64,000 nucleotides of DNA from Pseudomonadales bacterium (GTDB taxonomy: Bacteria > Pseudomonadota > Gammaproteobacteria > Pseudomonadales > UBA7239), in the NCBI GenBank assembly GCA_041395665.1, contig JAWLAB010000002.1, forward strand, positions 124,001-188,000, in the 5' to 3' direction. Below, one piece after another: positions 1-8,606 of this stretch. The translations under genes were made by a program, and so were the position numbers. The notes below the pieces were generated by a model that saw only the letters and a list, made by a program, of their open reading frames with translations, was not told the origin of the DNA and did no database searches. The first letter of the stretch is position 1. Every line of letters starts with the position of its first letter.

Positions 1-2
1 CG

Positions 3-1214
3 TTCGATATTGTCGATTCCATGTGTGGTTTTCGCGTTTATCCCATCGCCGCCACGCACGCGTTGATGCAGAACACAGCCATCGAGCAACGCATGGCATT
101 TGATACCGACATCATGGTGCGTTTGTATCGCGCCGGCACGCCGGTGCATTTTTTACCGACGCACGTCTCGTATCCAGAAAACGGTATTTCGCATTTTCGA
201 CCGCTGCGCGACAACCTTGAAATCAGTTGGATGCACACGCGTTTGGTCAGTTTAATGTTGCGTGATTTAGCCAAACAATTGACGCGCAAGTTTTTCCCAC
301 AACAAAACGCTTCAACACATTGGTCACAACACCGCGAACGCGGCAGTGAATGGGGCATGCGTTTTTGTTTGTGGTGTTACCGCACACTAGGAAAAAAAAC
401 ACTGTACGCGCTGTTGTATCCCATCATCGGTTGGTTTTTTTTATTTGCCAGCAGCGCACGCGGCGAATCATACCGCTACTTGCAGCGCGTGCTACCAAAC
501 ACACCAACACAGAAAGATATTTTTCAGCATTTCATGGCATTTGGTCGTTCGGTGGTGGATAAATTTTCTGCATGGACCGGTGATTTGCGGCGTGAAGATG
601 TGGTGTTTGCCAACCGTGAATTATTGCGACAACAACTGAGCAAGCAGCACGGCGCTGTGATTCTCACTTCGCATCTTGGCAATGCGGATATGTGTCGCGC
701 CTTGGTACACAATCATCCTGAATTTCGTCTGAATGTTTTACTTTCCACTGAACACGCCGCCAGCATTAATAAGGTGTTGCAAGAAGCCAATCCTTCTTCT
801 GGTTTTGAAGTGATGCAGGTCAGCGATATTGGCCCTGAAACAGCTATACGGTTGCACGAAAAAATTCAACAAGGTGAGTTGGTTGTAATTGCAGCAGATC
901 GCACCTCGCCCACCAGCACGCAGCGTATTTCTCGTGTGCCTTTTCTCGGTGAGGACGCAGCCTTTCCACAAGGGCCCTTTATTTTGGCGGCACTGATGGA
1001 ATGTCCTGTGTATTTACTGTTTGCGCTACCCACAGAAAACCACTACGAAATTTTTTTGGAGCCTTTTGCCGGCCAACTCACTTTCCCGCGCCGGCAACGC
1101 GATGCACTGCTCACCGTGGCGATTACGCGCTACGCCGAACGCTTAGAACACTACTGCCGCCTCGCTCCTTTACAATGGTTTAATTTTTTCAATTTCTGGC
1201 AGCGCCATGACTGA
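3..1214 (+). CDS. Glycosyltransferase/lysophospholipid acyltransferase fusion of the APE cluster, 5' partial
   Basis: The reading frame is open to the left edge, so the N-terminus lies outside the window. Numbering from the Met at 21, residues 1-70 look like the tail of a family 2 glycosyltransferase (FDTDIMVRLYRAG). A hydrophobic segment follows near 128-146. Residues 150-397 resemble an LpxL/HtrB-type acyltransferase with an HX4D motif (His218, Asp223). Such GT2-acyltransferase fusions are typical of aryl-polyene clusters, where they are thought to build or attach the membrane anchor of the pigment. That role is inferred from family and context. The stop overlaps the start of the ammonia-lyase gene by 8 bases, which suggests translational coupling. 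Confidence 0.85.
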   Translation, partial: FDIVDSMCGFRVYPIAATHALMQNTAIEQRMAFDTDIMVRLYRAGTPVHFLPTHVSYPENGISHFRPLRDNLEISWMHTRLVSLMLRDLAKQLTRKFFPQQNASTHWSQHRERGSEWGMRFCLWCYRTLGKKTLYALLYPIIGWFFLFASSARGESYRYLQRVLPNTPTQKDIFQHFMAFGRSVVDKFSAWTGDLRREDVVFANRELLRQQLSKQHGAVILTSHLGNADMCRALVHNHPEFRLNVLLSTEHAASINKVLQEANPSSGFEVMQVSDIGPETAIRLHEKIQQGELVVIAADRTSPTSTQRISRVPFLGEDAAFPQGPFILAALMECPVYLLFALPTENHYEIFLEPFAGQLTFPRRQRDALLTVAITRYAERLEHYCRLAPLQWFNFFNFWQRHD

Positions 1215-2787
1215 CTCTCCTCTACTGTTTGGTGAAGCACATATCACCATCGAAAATATTGTCGCGATTGCCGAAGGTAAACAATCCGTTGCGCTTTCAT
1301 CCGATGCTGCTTTTCGTGAGCGCATCGACAAAGGCGTCGCGTTTCTTGAAACGCTGTTGCGCGATGACGGCGTGATTTACGGCGTAACAACTGGCTACGG
1401 CGATTCCTGTACCGTGCAAGTGCCCGCGCATCGTGTGGAAGAATTGCCGCTGCATTTAGCGCGCTTTCACGGCTGCGGGCTCGGCGACATTTTTGATGCA
1501 CAACAAGGGCGCGCCATTCTCGCTGCTCGCCTCGCTTCGCTGGCACAGGGCTATTCCGGCGTAACACCAGCATTACTCGAACGCTTGGTGTTGTACATCA
1601 ATGACGACATCGTACCCGTCATTCCGCAAGAAGGTTCAGTCGGCGCCAGTGGCGATCTCACGCCGCTGTCTTACATCGCCGCGACCTTGATGGGCGAGCG
1701 CGATGTGTGGTTTGGCGGTGAACGCCGCCCCGCACTGCACGTGTTGAATGAGTTGGCACTCGCTCCATTAACGCTGCGACCCAAAGAAGGTTTGGCGTTA
1801 ATGAACGGTACCGCAGTGATGACAGCGCTCGCGTGTCTCGCTTATGTGCGCGCCGATTATTTAGCGCAATTAGCCGCGCGTATCACTGCGATGATGTCGG
1901 TGGCGCTGCAAGGTAACGCGCATCATTTTGATGAAAAATTATTTTCGGTAAAACCACATCTAGGGCAAAACACAGTTGCTGCATGGATACGCGGTGATTT
2001 GCATTGCGATGAAATGGCGCGCAATTCCAATCGTCTGCAAGATCGTTATTCGCTGCGCTGCGCACCGCACATCATCGGTGTATTAGTCGATAGCCAAGCG
2101 TGGTTGCGCCAATTTATTGAAACCGAACTCAATAGCGCAAACGACAATCCCATTATCGATGGCATCGGTGAACAGGTTTTACACGGCGGACATTTTTACG
2201 GCGGCCATATCGCATTTGCGATGGATGGATTAAAAAATGCGGTCGCCAATATCGCCGATTTGCTCGACAGACAGATGGCACTGTTGATGGATCCCAAATT
2301 CAATCACGGCTTGCCGGCGAATGTTTCCGGTGCCAGTGCAGAACGCTCCATGATCAATCACGGTTTCAAAGCCGTGCAAATTGGTTGTTCGGCGTGGACA
2401 GCAGAAGCATTGAAATTGACGATGCCAGCATCGGTTTTTTCACGCTCCACCGAATGCCACAACCAAGACAAAGTCAGCATGGGCACGATTGCTGCGCGCG
2501 ATTGTTTGCGCGTGCTGCAACTCACCGAACAAGTTGCCGCTGCCAGTGTATTAGCCGCAACACAGGCACTGGAATTGCGCCAACGACAAGGCGAATTAAA
2601 TGAGAAACAACTGACAACCACACTGCGCGAGATGAAAAATACTATTTCAGCAAATTTTGCTTTTGTGGAAGAAGACCGTCCATTAGAAGCAGACCTGCGC
2701 CACACGATTGACTGCATTCAACAACGCAAGTGGCAACTATTTACCCACACCAATACATTTCAAGGAGAAACTCATGGCCACTATTGA
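1207..2787 (+). CDS. Aromatic amino acid ammonia-lyase (HAL/TAL/PAL family)
   Basis: The 526-residue product belongs to the MIO-dependent lyases. The MIO-forming Ala147-Ser148-Gly149 sits in GSVGASGDL, and the catalytic Tyr58 lies in YGVTTGYG. Enzymes of this family deaminate His, Phe or Tyr. No hut genes are nearby and the gene is embedded in a pigment cluster, so I infer that it makes a cinnamate or 4-coumarate starter for the aryl head group. The residue pair that usually sets specificity is Phe87-His88, neither the His-Leu of classical TAL nor the Ser-His of HAL, so the substrate is uncertain. It overlaps the preceding gene by 8 bases and ends just after the next gene begins. Confidence 0.9.
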   Translation: MTDSPLLFGEAHITIENIVAIAEGKQSVALSSDAAFRERIDKGVAFLETLLRDDGVIYGVTTGYGDSCTVQVPAHRVEELPLHLARFHGCGLGDIFDAQQGRAILAARLASLAQGYSGVTPALLERLVLYINDDIVPVIPQEGSVGASGDLTPLSYIAATLMGERDVWFGGERRPALHVLNELALAPLTLRPKEGLALMNGTAVMTALACLAYVRADYLAQLAARITAMMSVALQGNAHHFDEKLFSVKPHLGQNTVAAWIRGDLHCDEMARNSNRLQDRYSLRCAPHIIGVLVDSQAWLRQFIETELNSANDNPIIDGIGEQVLHGGHFYGGHIAFAMDGLKNAVANIADLLDRQMALLMDPKFNHGLPANVSGASAERSMINHGFKAVQIGCSAWTAEALKLTMPASVFSRSTECHNQDKVSMGTIAARDCLRVLQLTEQVAAASVLAATQALELRQRQGELNEKQLTTTLREMKNTISANFAFVEEDRPLEADLRHTIDCIQQRKWQLFTHTNTFQGETHGHY

Positions 2788-4009
2788 AAACTTTGATGTC
2801 ATTGTTATTGGTGCAGGACCATCAGGCGCGATATCTTCCGCCTTATTAGTACAAAAAGGATATTCCGTTCTAATGTTGGAGCGTGAACAATTTCCGCGCT
2901 TCTCTATCGGTGAGAGTCTATTGCCACAGTGCATGGCTTTTATCGAGGAAGCAGGCATGTTACCTGCCGTGCAAGCAGGCGGATTCCAATTCAAAAATGG
3001 TGCTGCGTTTTATCACAACGGCAAACACACGCATTTTGATTTCACTAAAAAGTTTTCACCAGGTCACGGCACTACTTTTCAAGTGCAGCGTGCGCAGTTT
3101 GACAAAATTTTGGCCGATGAAGCAGCGCGTTTTGGTGTCGATTTACGCTATCGCCACGAAATTACTGCCGTGGATATCCATGGCGAACAACCGCGCGTAA
3201 CTTTTCGCACCGCAGAAGGCGAAGTGCGTGAAGCAACAGCGAAGTTTTTATTGGATGCCAGCGGTTTTGGTCGCGTACTGCCTCGCTTGCTCGATCTTGA
3301 ATATCCTTCTGACTTTCCTGTGCGTCAGGCCTGTTTCGCCACCGTGCGTGACAACATCACCGATGAGCGATTTGATCGCAACAAAATCCTTATCACCACC
3401 CACCCAATGCATCGCGATGTGTGGTACTGGACTATTCCATTTTCTAATGGTCAATGTTCCATGGGTGTTATCGCACCCCAAGCGTTTTACACTGGCTATT
3501 CTGAAAACTTGAATGAGCGCGTCATGCAAATTTTTAGTGAAGACGCTTACCTCAAAGAATTATTGAAGAATTCAGAAATCACACGCGATGCCATGCAAAT
3601 TACCGGCTACTCCTGCAATGTGAAATCACTGCACGGCAAAGGCTTTGCACTGCTCGGCAATGCCGGTGAATTTTTGGATCCTGTGTTTTCTTCTGGCGTG
3701 ACTATTGCGATGAAATCCGCTAGTTTGGCAGCAGCCGCACTTGATCGACAATTACGCGGTGAAGCCGTGGATTGGGAAGCCGATTTTGCAGCGCCACTGA
3801 AAAAAGGCGTTAAAACATTCCACACTTTTGTTAGCGCATGGTATGACTGCCGCTTCCAAGACATCGTGTATTACGATAAACACAACGACGACATCAAGGC
3901 GATGATCAGTTCCATTCTCGCCGGCTACGCTTGGGATGAAAACAATCCCTATGTCAAAGACAGCGAACGCCGCATGAATGTATTAGCGGAAATTTGTCGC
4001 AGCACATGA
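2774..4009 (+). CDS. Flavin-dependent halogenase-like oxidoreductase
   Basis: The start is the ATG at 2774, behind an AAGGAGA ribosome binding site, giving 411 residues. An upstream in-frame start at 2708 would run deep into the lyase gene. The N-terminus has the FAD-binding GAGPSG (13-18). A conserved Lys at 74 (FQFKNG) and the halogenase-type WYWTIP (217-222) are both present. The protein therefore resembles flavin-dependent halogenases acting on ACP- or CoA-bound phenols or pyrroles. Related proteins are common in aryl-polyene clusters, where they may halogenate or otherwise oxidise the aryl ring. Whether this one halogenates cannot be told from sequence alone. The stop overlaps the next start (ATGA). 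Confidence 0.82.
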   Translation: MATIENFDVIVIGAGPSGAISSALLVQKGYSVLMLEREQFPRFSIGESLLPQCMAFIEEAGMLPAVQAGGFQFKNGAAFYHNGKHTHFDFTKKFSPGHGTTFQVQRAQFDKILADEAARFGVDLRYRHEITAVDIHGEQPRVTFRTAEGEVREATAKFLLDASGFGRVLPRLLDLEYPSDFPVRQACFATVRDNITDERFDRNKILITTHPMHRDVWYWTIPFSNGQCSMGVIAPQAFYTGYSENLNERVMQIFSEDAYLKELLKNSEITRDAMQITGYSCNVKSLHGKGFALLGNAGEFLDPVFSSGVTIAMKSASLAAAALDRQLRGEAVDWEADFAAPLKKGVKTFHTFVSAWYDCRFQDIVYYDKHNDDIKAMISSILAGYAWDENNPYVKDSERRMNVLAEICRST

Positions 4010-5196
4010 AACCGGTTTTATCTGCACTCGGCATACTCAATGCCTTAGGCGATAACAAACAAAAGGTGCTGGATAATTTTTTATCTGGCACAGCAACCGG
4101 TATGCAAAAAAATGGGGCGTCTTGGACGGGACAAGTCACCGTCACACTGCCAACCATCCCTGACACACTTGCTACCTTTGATTGTCGCAACAACCGTTTG
4201 TTGTTGGCTGCGTTGGCGCAGATACAGCCAGAAATTGATGCTGTGATTGCACAGTTTGGCAAACATCGCATCGCCGTGGTGATTGGCTCTAGCACCTCCG
4301 GCATTGCTGAAGGTGAAGCCGCTCTCGCAGAAAAACTGTGCAATGGCGTATGGTCGCTGGATTACGATTATCGCCAACAAGAAATCGGTACCGCCGCCGA
4401 GTTTATTGCGCGCTATCTCCATCTGTCTGGTGTAGCGATGGTTGTTTCCACTGCCTGTTCTTCCAGTGCTAAAGCGCTAGGCAGTGCGCGTCGTTTGTTG
4501 GAATTAAATTTATGCGACGCCGTAATTTGCGGCGGCAGCGACTCACTCTGCCAACTCACGCTGCAAGGTTTTACTGCGTTGGAATCGGTATCACCGCAGC
4601 GCTGCGAACCGTTTTCCGTAGGTCGCGACGGCATCAGCATTGGTGAAGGTGCTGCTTTATTTTTGATGCAAAAAAGTAGCGCGACAACAAAACAATCATC
4701 GCCCGAAATTATTTTTGCCGGTATGGGTGAATCCGCCGACGCACATCACATTTCCGCACCACACCCTGAAGGCATAGGTGCAGAAGCTGCGATGCGCGCT
4801 GCACTGCACGATGCAGGCTTACAAGCCTGCGACATTGCCTACATCAATTTGCACGGTACAGCGACGCCACTCAACGATGCGATGGAAAGCGCCGCCGTGT
4901 TTCGTGTATTTGGTAGCAACACCGCATGCAGTTCCACCAAACCGCTCACCGGACACACCCTCGGCGCAGCGGGCGCGACAGAAGCGGCACTGTGCTGGTT
5001 GTTATTATCCGATCACAATCATGCGCGCAGTGTTCCAGCGCAGTGCAATCAAAAAACACCAGATACCACTCTCGCACCTATCGCCATTTTGCGCAAAACA
5101 CAAACACTGCCCGATAAAAAAACTCTTGCCATGCAGAGCAATTCTTTTGCCTTTGGCGGCAGCAATGCCTCGGTAATTTTGACGAGGTCGGTGTGA
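4006..5196 (+). CDS. Beta-ketoacyl-ACP synthase (APE ketosynthase)
   Basis: The product (396 residues from the ATG at 4006, which overlaps the upstream TGA) is a KAS I/II-type condensing enzyme. The full Cys-His-His triad is visible: Cys151 in STACSSS, His283 in HGTATP, His317 in GHTLGAAG. It would extend the polyene with malonyl-ACP units. An upstream TTG at 3994 is possible, but the ATGA overlap is the usual coupling pattern in this operon. This is one of three ketosynthases with intact triads on the left arm (the others start at 7033 and 12438). Confidence 0.92.
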   Translation: MKPVLSALGILNALGDNKQKVLDNFLSGTATGMQKNGASWTGQVTVTLPTIPDTLATFDCRNNRLLLAALAQIQPEIDAVIAQFGKHRIAVVIGSSTSGIAEGEAALAEKLCNGVWSLDYDYRQQEIGTAAEFIARYLHLSGVAMVVSTACSSSAKALGSARRLLELNLCDAVICGGSDSLCQLTLQGFTALESVSPQRCEPFSVGRDGISIGEGAALFLMQKSSATTKQSSPEIIFAGMGESADAHHISAPHPEGIGAEAAMRAALHDAGLQACDIAYINLHGTATPLNDAMESAAVFRVFGSNTACSSTKPLTGHTLGAAGATEAALCWLLLSDHNHARSVPAQCNQKTPDTTLAPIAILRKTQTLPDKKTLAMQSNSFAFGGSNASVILTRSV

Positions 5197-5678
5197 TAGA
5201 AAAAACTTTTGAACTGGAAATATTACTACCACACCGTGCGCCGATGATTTTGCTCACACATGTGGTGGATTACGACGAACATTTCGCGCAAGCGGTGGTA
5301 CACATCACAGAGCAGTCACCATTTTTTGATACGGCACTTGGCGGCGTACCCGCGTGGGTGGGCGTGGAATACATGGCACAAACGATAGGCATTTGGGCCG
5401 GACATCAACAGCGGCTGCGCGATAAACCCGTGCAAGCGGGCTTTCTACTCGGTAGTCGCAGTTACCGTTGCAATGCGGCGGTTTTTCCCAAGAACTGCAC
5501 GCTACAACTGTCTGCCAAACCCGTGTATACCGACGACAGCGGACTTGGTGCATTTGATTGCGAAATTCGCTGCGACGATATTTTAGCCACTGCACAAATC
5601 AAAGCCTTTCGCCCAGAAAATCCGCGCGATTTTGTGCGCCATTTTTCCACGCAAAATAAAACAGGAATATCAACATGA
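5193..5678 (+). CDS. ApeP-like 3-hydroxyacyl-ACP dehydratase (hotdog)
   Basis: A 161-residue hotdog-fold protein starting with GTG at 5193, which overlaps the upstream TGA. The N-terminal LLPHRAPMILL and the central VGVEYMAQTIG resemble the FabZ/ApeP family, which dehydrates 3-hydroxyacyl-ACP to the trans-enoyl form. In aryl-polyene synthesis no enoyl reductase follows, so each cycle leaves a conjugated double bond. It lies between a ketosynthase and a ketoreductase in a tightly coupled run. The similar protein at 22385 may be its partner or an alternative enzyme. Confidence 0.85.
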   Translation: MIEKTFELEILLPHRAPMILLTHVVDYDEHFAQAVVHITEQSPFFDTALGGVPAWVGVEYMAQTIGIWAGHQQRLRDKPVQAGFLLGSRSYRCNAAVFPKNCTLQLSAKPVYTDDSGLGAFDCEIRCDDILATAQIKAFRPENPRDFVRHFSTQNKTGIST

Positions 5679-6406
5679 CACGCAGCGTACTCATTACTGG
5701 CTCTAGTCGCGGCATCGGTCGTGCTGTGGCGCTCGCTCTCGCCCACAGTGGTTTTGATATTGTGTTGCACTGCCGTTCACGCGTAGAAGATTTATACGCC
5801 GTGCGCGATGAAATCACCGCTCTGGGTCGCACGGTGCGCTGCTTGCAATTTGATATCGCCAACCGCGAGCAAACACAAAAAATTTTGCTCGATGATATTG
5901 AACAACACGGCGCTTATTACGGTGTGGTGTGCAACGCGGGCATCACACGCGACAACGCCTTTCCTGCGATCAGTGGTGAAGATTGGGATGCAGTGATCCA
6001 CACCAATCTCGACGGTTTTTACAACGTATTGAATCCACTCATCATGCCAATGATACGCACAAAAAAAGGCGGCAGAATTGTGGCGATGTCATCAGTGTCT
6101 GGCGTGATGGGTAATCGCGGACAAGTGAATTACAGCGCATCCAAAGCGGGCTTGATCGGCGCGTGCAAAGCGCTAGCGGTTGAATTGGCTTCGCGCAAAA
6201 TCACCGTCAATTGTGTCGCCCCAGGTTTAATCGAAACCGAGATGGCAACCGATGCGCAGGTATTGGAACACGCGCTAAAAATTATTCCTGCAGGCCGCAT
6301 GGGCAGCGTGGAAGAAGTGGCGAGCCTCGTCAATTATTTGTTTTCCGATGGCGCGGCTTACATCACGCGGCAAGTGATTTCCGTCAACGGCGGCATGACG
6401 AGTTAA
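5675..6406 (+). CDS. 3-ketoacyl-ACP reductase, FabG/ApeQ-like SDR
   Basis: A 243-residue classical SDR with the NADPH-binding TGSSRGIG at 8-15, an NAG motif at 87-89, Asn111, and the catalytic Tyr153 and Lys157 in YSASK. It reduces the keto group made by the condensing enzymes before dehydration by the ApeP-like protein just upstream. The ATG at 5675 overlaps the upstream TGA. Family membership is firm. Assignment to the pigment pathway rather than housekeeping fatty acid synthesis rests on the operon context. Confidence 0.9.
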   Translation: MTRSVLITGSSRGIGRAVALALAHSGFDIVLHCRSRVEDLYAVRDEITALGRTVRCLQFDIANREQTQKILLDDIEQHGAYYGVVCNAGITRDNAFPAISGEDWDAVIHTNLDGFYNVLNPLIMPMIRTKKGGRIVAMSSVSGVMGNRGQVNYSASKAGLIGACKALAVELASRKITVNCVAPGLIETEMATDAQVLEHALKIIPAGRMGSVEEVASLVNYLFSDGAAYITRQVISVNGGMTS

Positions 6407-6409
6407 ACG

Positions 6410-6958
6410 ATGAACTATTTTTTATTTGCACTCGGCAGTGCGCTGCTGATTTTTATTTCGCGGCGCAATATGTGCGCTGTGCAATCGCACGGTTTTTATC
6501 GCCTGCTTGCATGGGAGTGCATGCTGCTGTTATTGCTGCGGCAATATCCGTTTTGGTTTGTTGATCGCTTTGCTTGGTATCAATGCATTTCTTGGCTGTT
6601 GTTGTTTACTGCAATCCCTCTAGTGATCGGAGGCGCTGTATTACTGAAACAACACGGCAACAGTGATGCGGTACGCGGTGATCCTGCTCTGCTCGGTTTT
6701 GAAAAAACCACGCAATTAGTCACGTACGGGTTTTATCGTTATATCCGCCACCCCATGTACAGCGCGCTGCTACTTTTGAATTGGGGCTTACTGTTCAAAC
6801 AACCGTTTTCGTTGGCCAGCATTGCACTAGCACTACTCGCCACGCTGTTTTTATTTCTCACAGCGCGGCGCGAGGAGCAGGAAAATCTCGCCTATTTTGG
6901 TGAGGCTTATCGCGTTTACATGACGCAGACCAAACGCTTCCTTCCCAGGCTGTGGTAA
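6410..6958 (+). CDS. Membrane methyltransferase of the isoprenylcysteine/phospholipid methyltransferase type
   Basis: The 182-residue protein has several hydrophobic segments (about 1-18, 57-80 and 128-150) and the ICMT/NnrU-like signature YIRHPMYSALL near 104-114. A C-terminal REEQENLAYFGEAYRVY stretch follows, where SAM binding occurs in this family. It starts 3 bases after the ketoreductase stop, so it is probably cotranscribed. A plausible role is methylation of a lipid-soluble pathway intermediate. The substrate is not evident. Confidence 0.72.
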   Translation: MNYFLFALGSALLIFISRRNMCAVQSHGFYRLLAWECMLLLLLRQYPFWFVDRFAWYQCISWLLLFTAIPLVIGGAVLLKQHGNSDAVRGDPALLGFEKTTQLVTYGFYRYIRHPMYSALLLLNWGLLFKQPFSLASIALALLATLFLFLTARREEQENLAYFGEAYRVYMTQTKRFLPRLW

Positions 6959-7032
6959 AACTGCCCTGACGGGTTTCACTCGTTACAATAAGCACTCTTT
7001 CTGCCAATCCCGATGCGACACCGGACGCCTGC

Positions 7033-8289
7033 ATGAGTAACCCATTCCACAAACCCAAGTTGCCGCGCCGTGTTGTAGTGACAGGCATGAGTGGTATCAC
7101 CTCGCTGGGGCAGGATTGGGCGACGATTTCTGCCGCGTTGCGCGCCGGCCACACCGGCATTCGCCGCATGGATGGCTACGCCAAAATTGACGGTCTGATG
7201 ACGCAGCTCGCCGGCCCCGTTACCGACTTCTCCCGCCCCGCGCACTACTCGCGCAAGCAGACGCGCAGCATGGGACGCGTAGCCTTGATGGCGACGCACT
7301 GCACCGAAGTCGCGCTGCAACAAGCGGGCTTACTGGACGATGTCAGCATCCGCGATGGGCGCATGGGCGTCGCCTACGGCTCCTGCAATGGCAGCACCGA
7401 AGCCACCATCGACTTCGGGCGTTTATTCGCGGAGCAATCCACCAAAGCCATGACCGCGACCACTTATGTCGAGATGATGAGCCACACCTGCGCCGTCAAT
7501 ATCGGCCTGTTTTTTGGCCTTAAGGGGCGCATCATCCCCACCGCCAGCGCCTGCACTTCTGGCAGCCAAGGCATTGGCTACGCCTACGAAGCCATTCGCT
7601 ACGGCATGCAAGATTTGATGGTGGCAGGCGGTGCGGAAGAACTGTGTGTGGCGCACTCCGCCGTGTTCGACACCCTGTTTGCCGCCAGCTTAAAAAATGA
7701 CACTCCCGATAAAACACCGCGCCCGTTTGACCGCGACCGTGATGGCTTAGTGATCGGCGAAGGCGCAGGCTCGTTGATACTGGAAGACTTAGAGCACGCC
7801 CAAGCGCGCGGCGCCACGATCCTCGCCGAGATCGTCGGCTACGCCACCAACTCGGATGGCGCGCACATCACGCAGCCGACCGCCGCCACCATGCAAGTGG
7901 TGATGGAACAGGCGCTAGCCGATGCTAATTTGTCGCCCTCCGCGATTGGTTATGTCAACGCACACGGCACAGCGACCGAGCACGGCGACATCGCTGAAAC
8001 CAGTGCCACAAACGCGGTGTTTGGCGCGCGCATGCCAATCAGCTCGCTAAAAAGTTATTTCGGTCACACGCTCGGCGCTTGCGGCGCGTTGGAAGCGTGG
8101 CACAGCATCGAAATGCTCAACAGCGATTGGTATGCCCCCACCGCCAATCTCGACAATCTCGACGCACGCTGTGGCGAATTGGATTACATCACCGGCACAG
8201 GTCGCACGCTCAGCAATGAATTTGTCATGAGCAATAATTTTGCCTTTGGCGGCATCAATACTTCTTTAATTTTTAAGCGTTGGAATTAG
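7033..8289 (+). CDS. Beta-ketoacyl-ACP synthase (ApeR/FabF-like)
   Basis: A 418-residue KAS II-type condensing enzyme with the triad Cys174 (SACTSG), His311 (HGTATE) and His345 (GHTLGACG). A 74-base gap separates it from the membrane methyltransferase, the widest break in the left block, so an internal promoter is possible. I see no clear -35/-10 pair there. Only one ketosynthase is needed for simple chain growth. The several intact copies may act in initiation, extension, or the separate dialkylresorcinol chain. Confidence 0.92.
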   Translation: MSNPFHKPKLPRRVVVTGMSGITSLGQDWATISAALRAGHTGIRRMDGYAKIDGLMTQLAGPVTDFSRPAHYSRKQTRSMGRVALMATHCTEVALQQAGLLDDVSIRDGRMGVAYGSCNGSTEATIDFGRLFAEQSTKAMTATTYVEMMSHTCAVNIGLFFGLKGRIIPTASACTSGSQGIGYAYEAIRYGMQDLMVAGGAEELCVAHSAVFDTLFAASLKNDTPDKTPRPFDRDRDGLVIGEGAGSLILEDLEHAQARGATILAEIVGYATNSDGAHITQPTAATMQVVMEQALADANLSPSAIGYVNAHGTATEHGDIAETSATNAVFGARMPISSLKSYFGHTLGACGALEAWHSIEMLNSDWYAPTANLDNLDARCGELDYITGTGRTLSNEFVMSNNFAFGGINTSLIFKRWN

Positions 8290-8297
8290 AACAAGTT

Positions 8298-8567
8298 ATG
8301 CAAATTTTTAACGATTTTATTTTGCGCTACATCCGTGGCTTTGAAATGCTCGGCGTACTCATGCGCATCTTCAGCTTTGGCTTAGTGAGTTGGATGGGGC
8401 CTGCCAGCCCGTTTATGTTTGTTTGGATACTGAATACGGTGGATGCTGCCATCTTGTCGTGGTGTTCCATCCTGCGTAAAGATGTCGCCTATTCACTGTT
8501 GAATACCTTCTGGATTATGGTAGGTGTCGTGGGCATTTTGCGCGCAGGCAACTTTATCCCTCATTAA
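8298..8567 (+). CDS. Small inner-membrane protein, unrecognised
   Basis: An 89-residue protein from the ATG at 8298, nine bases after the ketosynthase stop. A TTG start at 8280 would overlap that gene. It has two or three hydrophobic stretches (about 12-30, 33-48 and 66-82) and a short polar C-terminus ending GNFIPH. I do not recognise the family. Its place inside the pigment operon suggests a membrane accessory role, but that is inference. Confidence 0.6.
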   Translation: MQIFNDFILRYIRGFEMLGVLMRIFSFGLVSWMGPASPFMFVWILNTVDAAILSWCSILRKDVAYSLLNTFWIMVGVVGILRAGNFIPH

Positions 8568-8606
8568 TTTTTTTGCACCAAACCACTCATGACAAGGAGC
8601 AAGACC

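Noticed and set aside
1207..2787. Histidine ammonia-lyase of histidine utilisation (hutH)
   Set aside because: No other hut gene is present, the gene is coupled to pigment genes, and the selectivity pair is not that of HAL.
5675..6406. Housekeeping fabG
   Set aside because: It is coupled to pigment genes on both sides by overlapping codons and lacks fabD/acpP/fabF neighbours.
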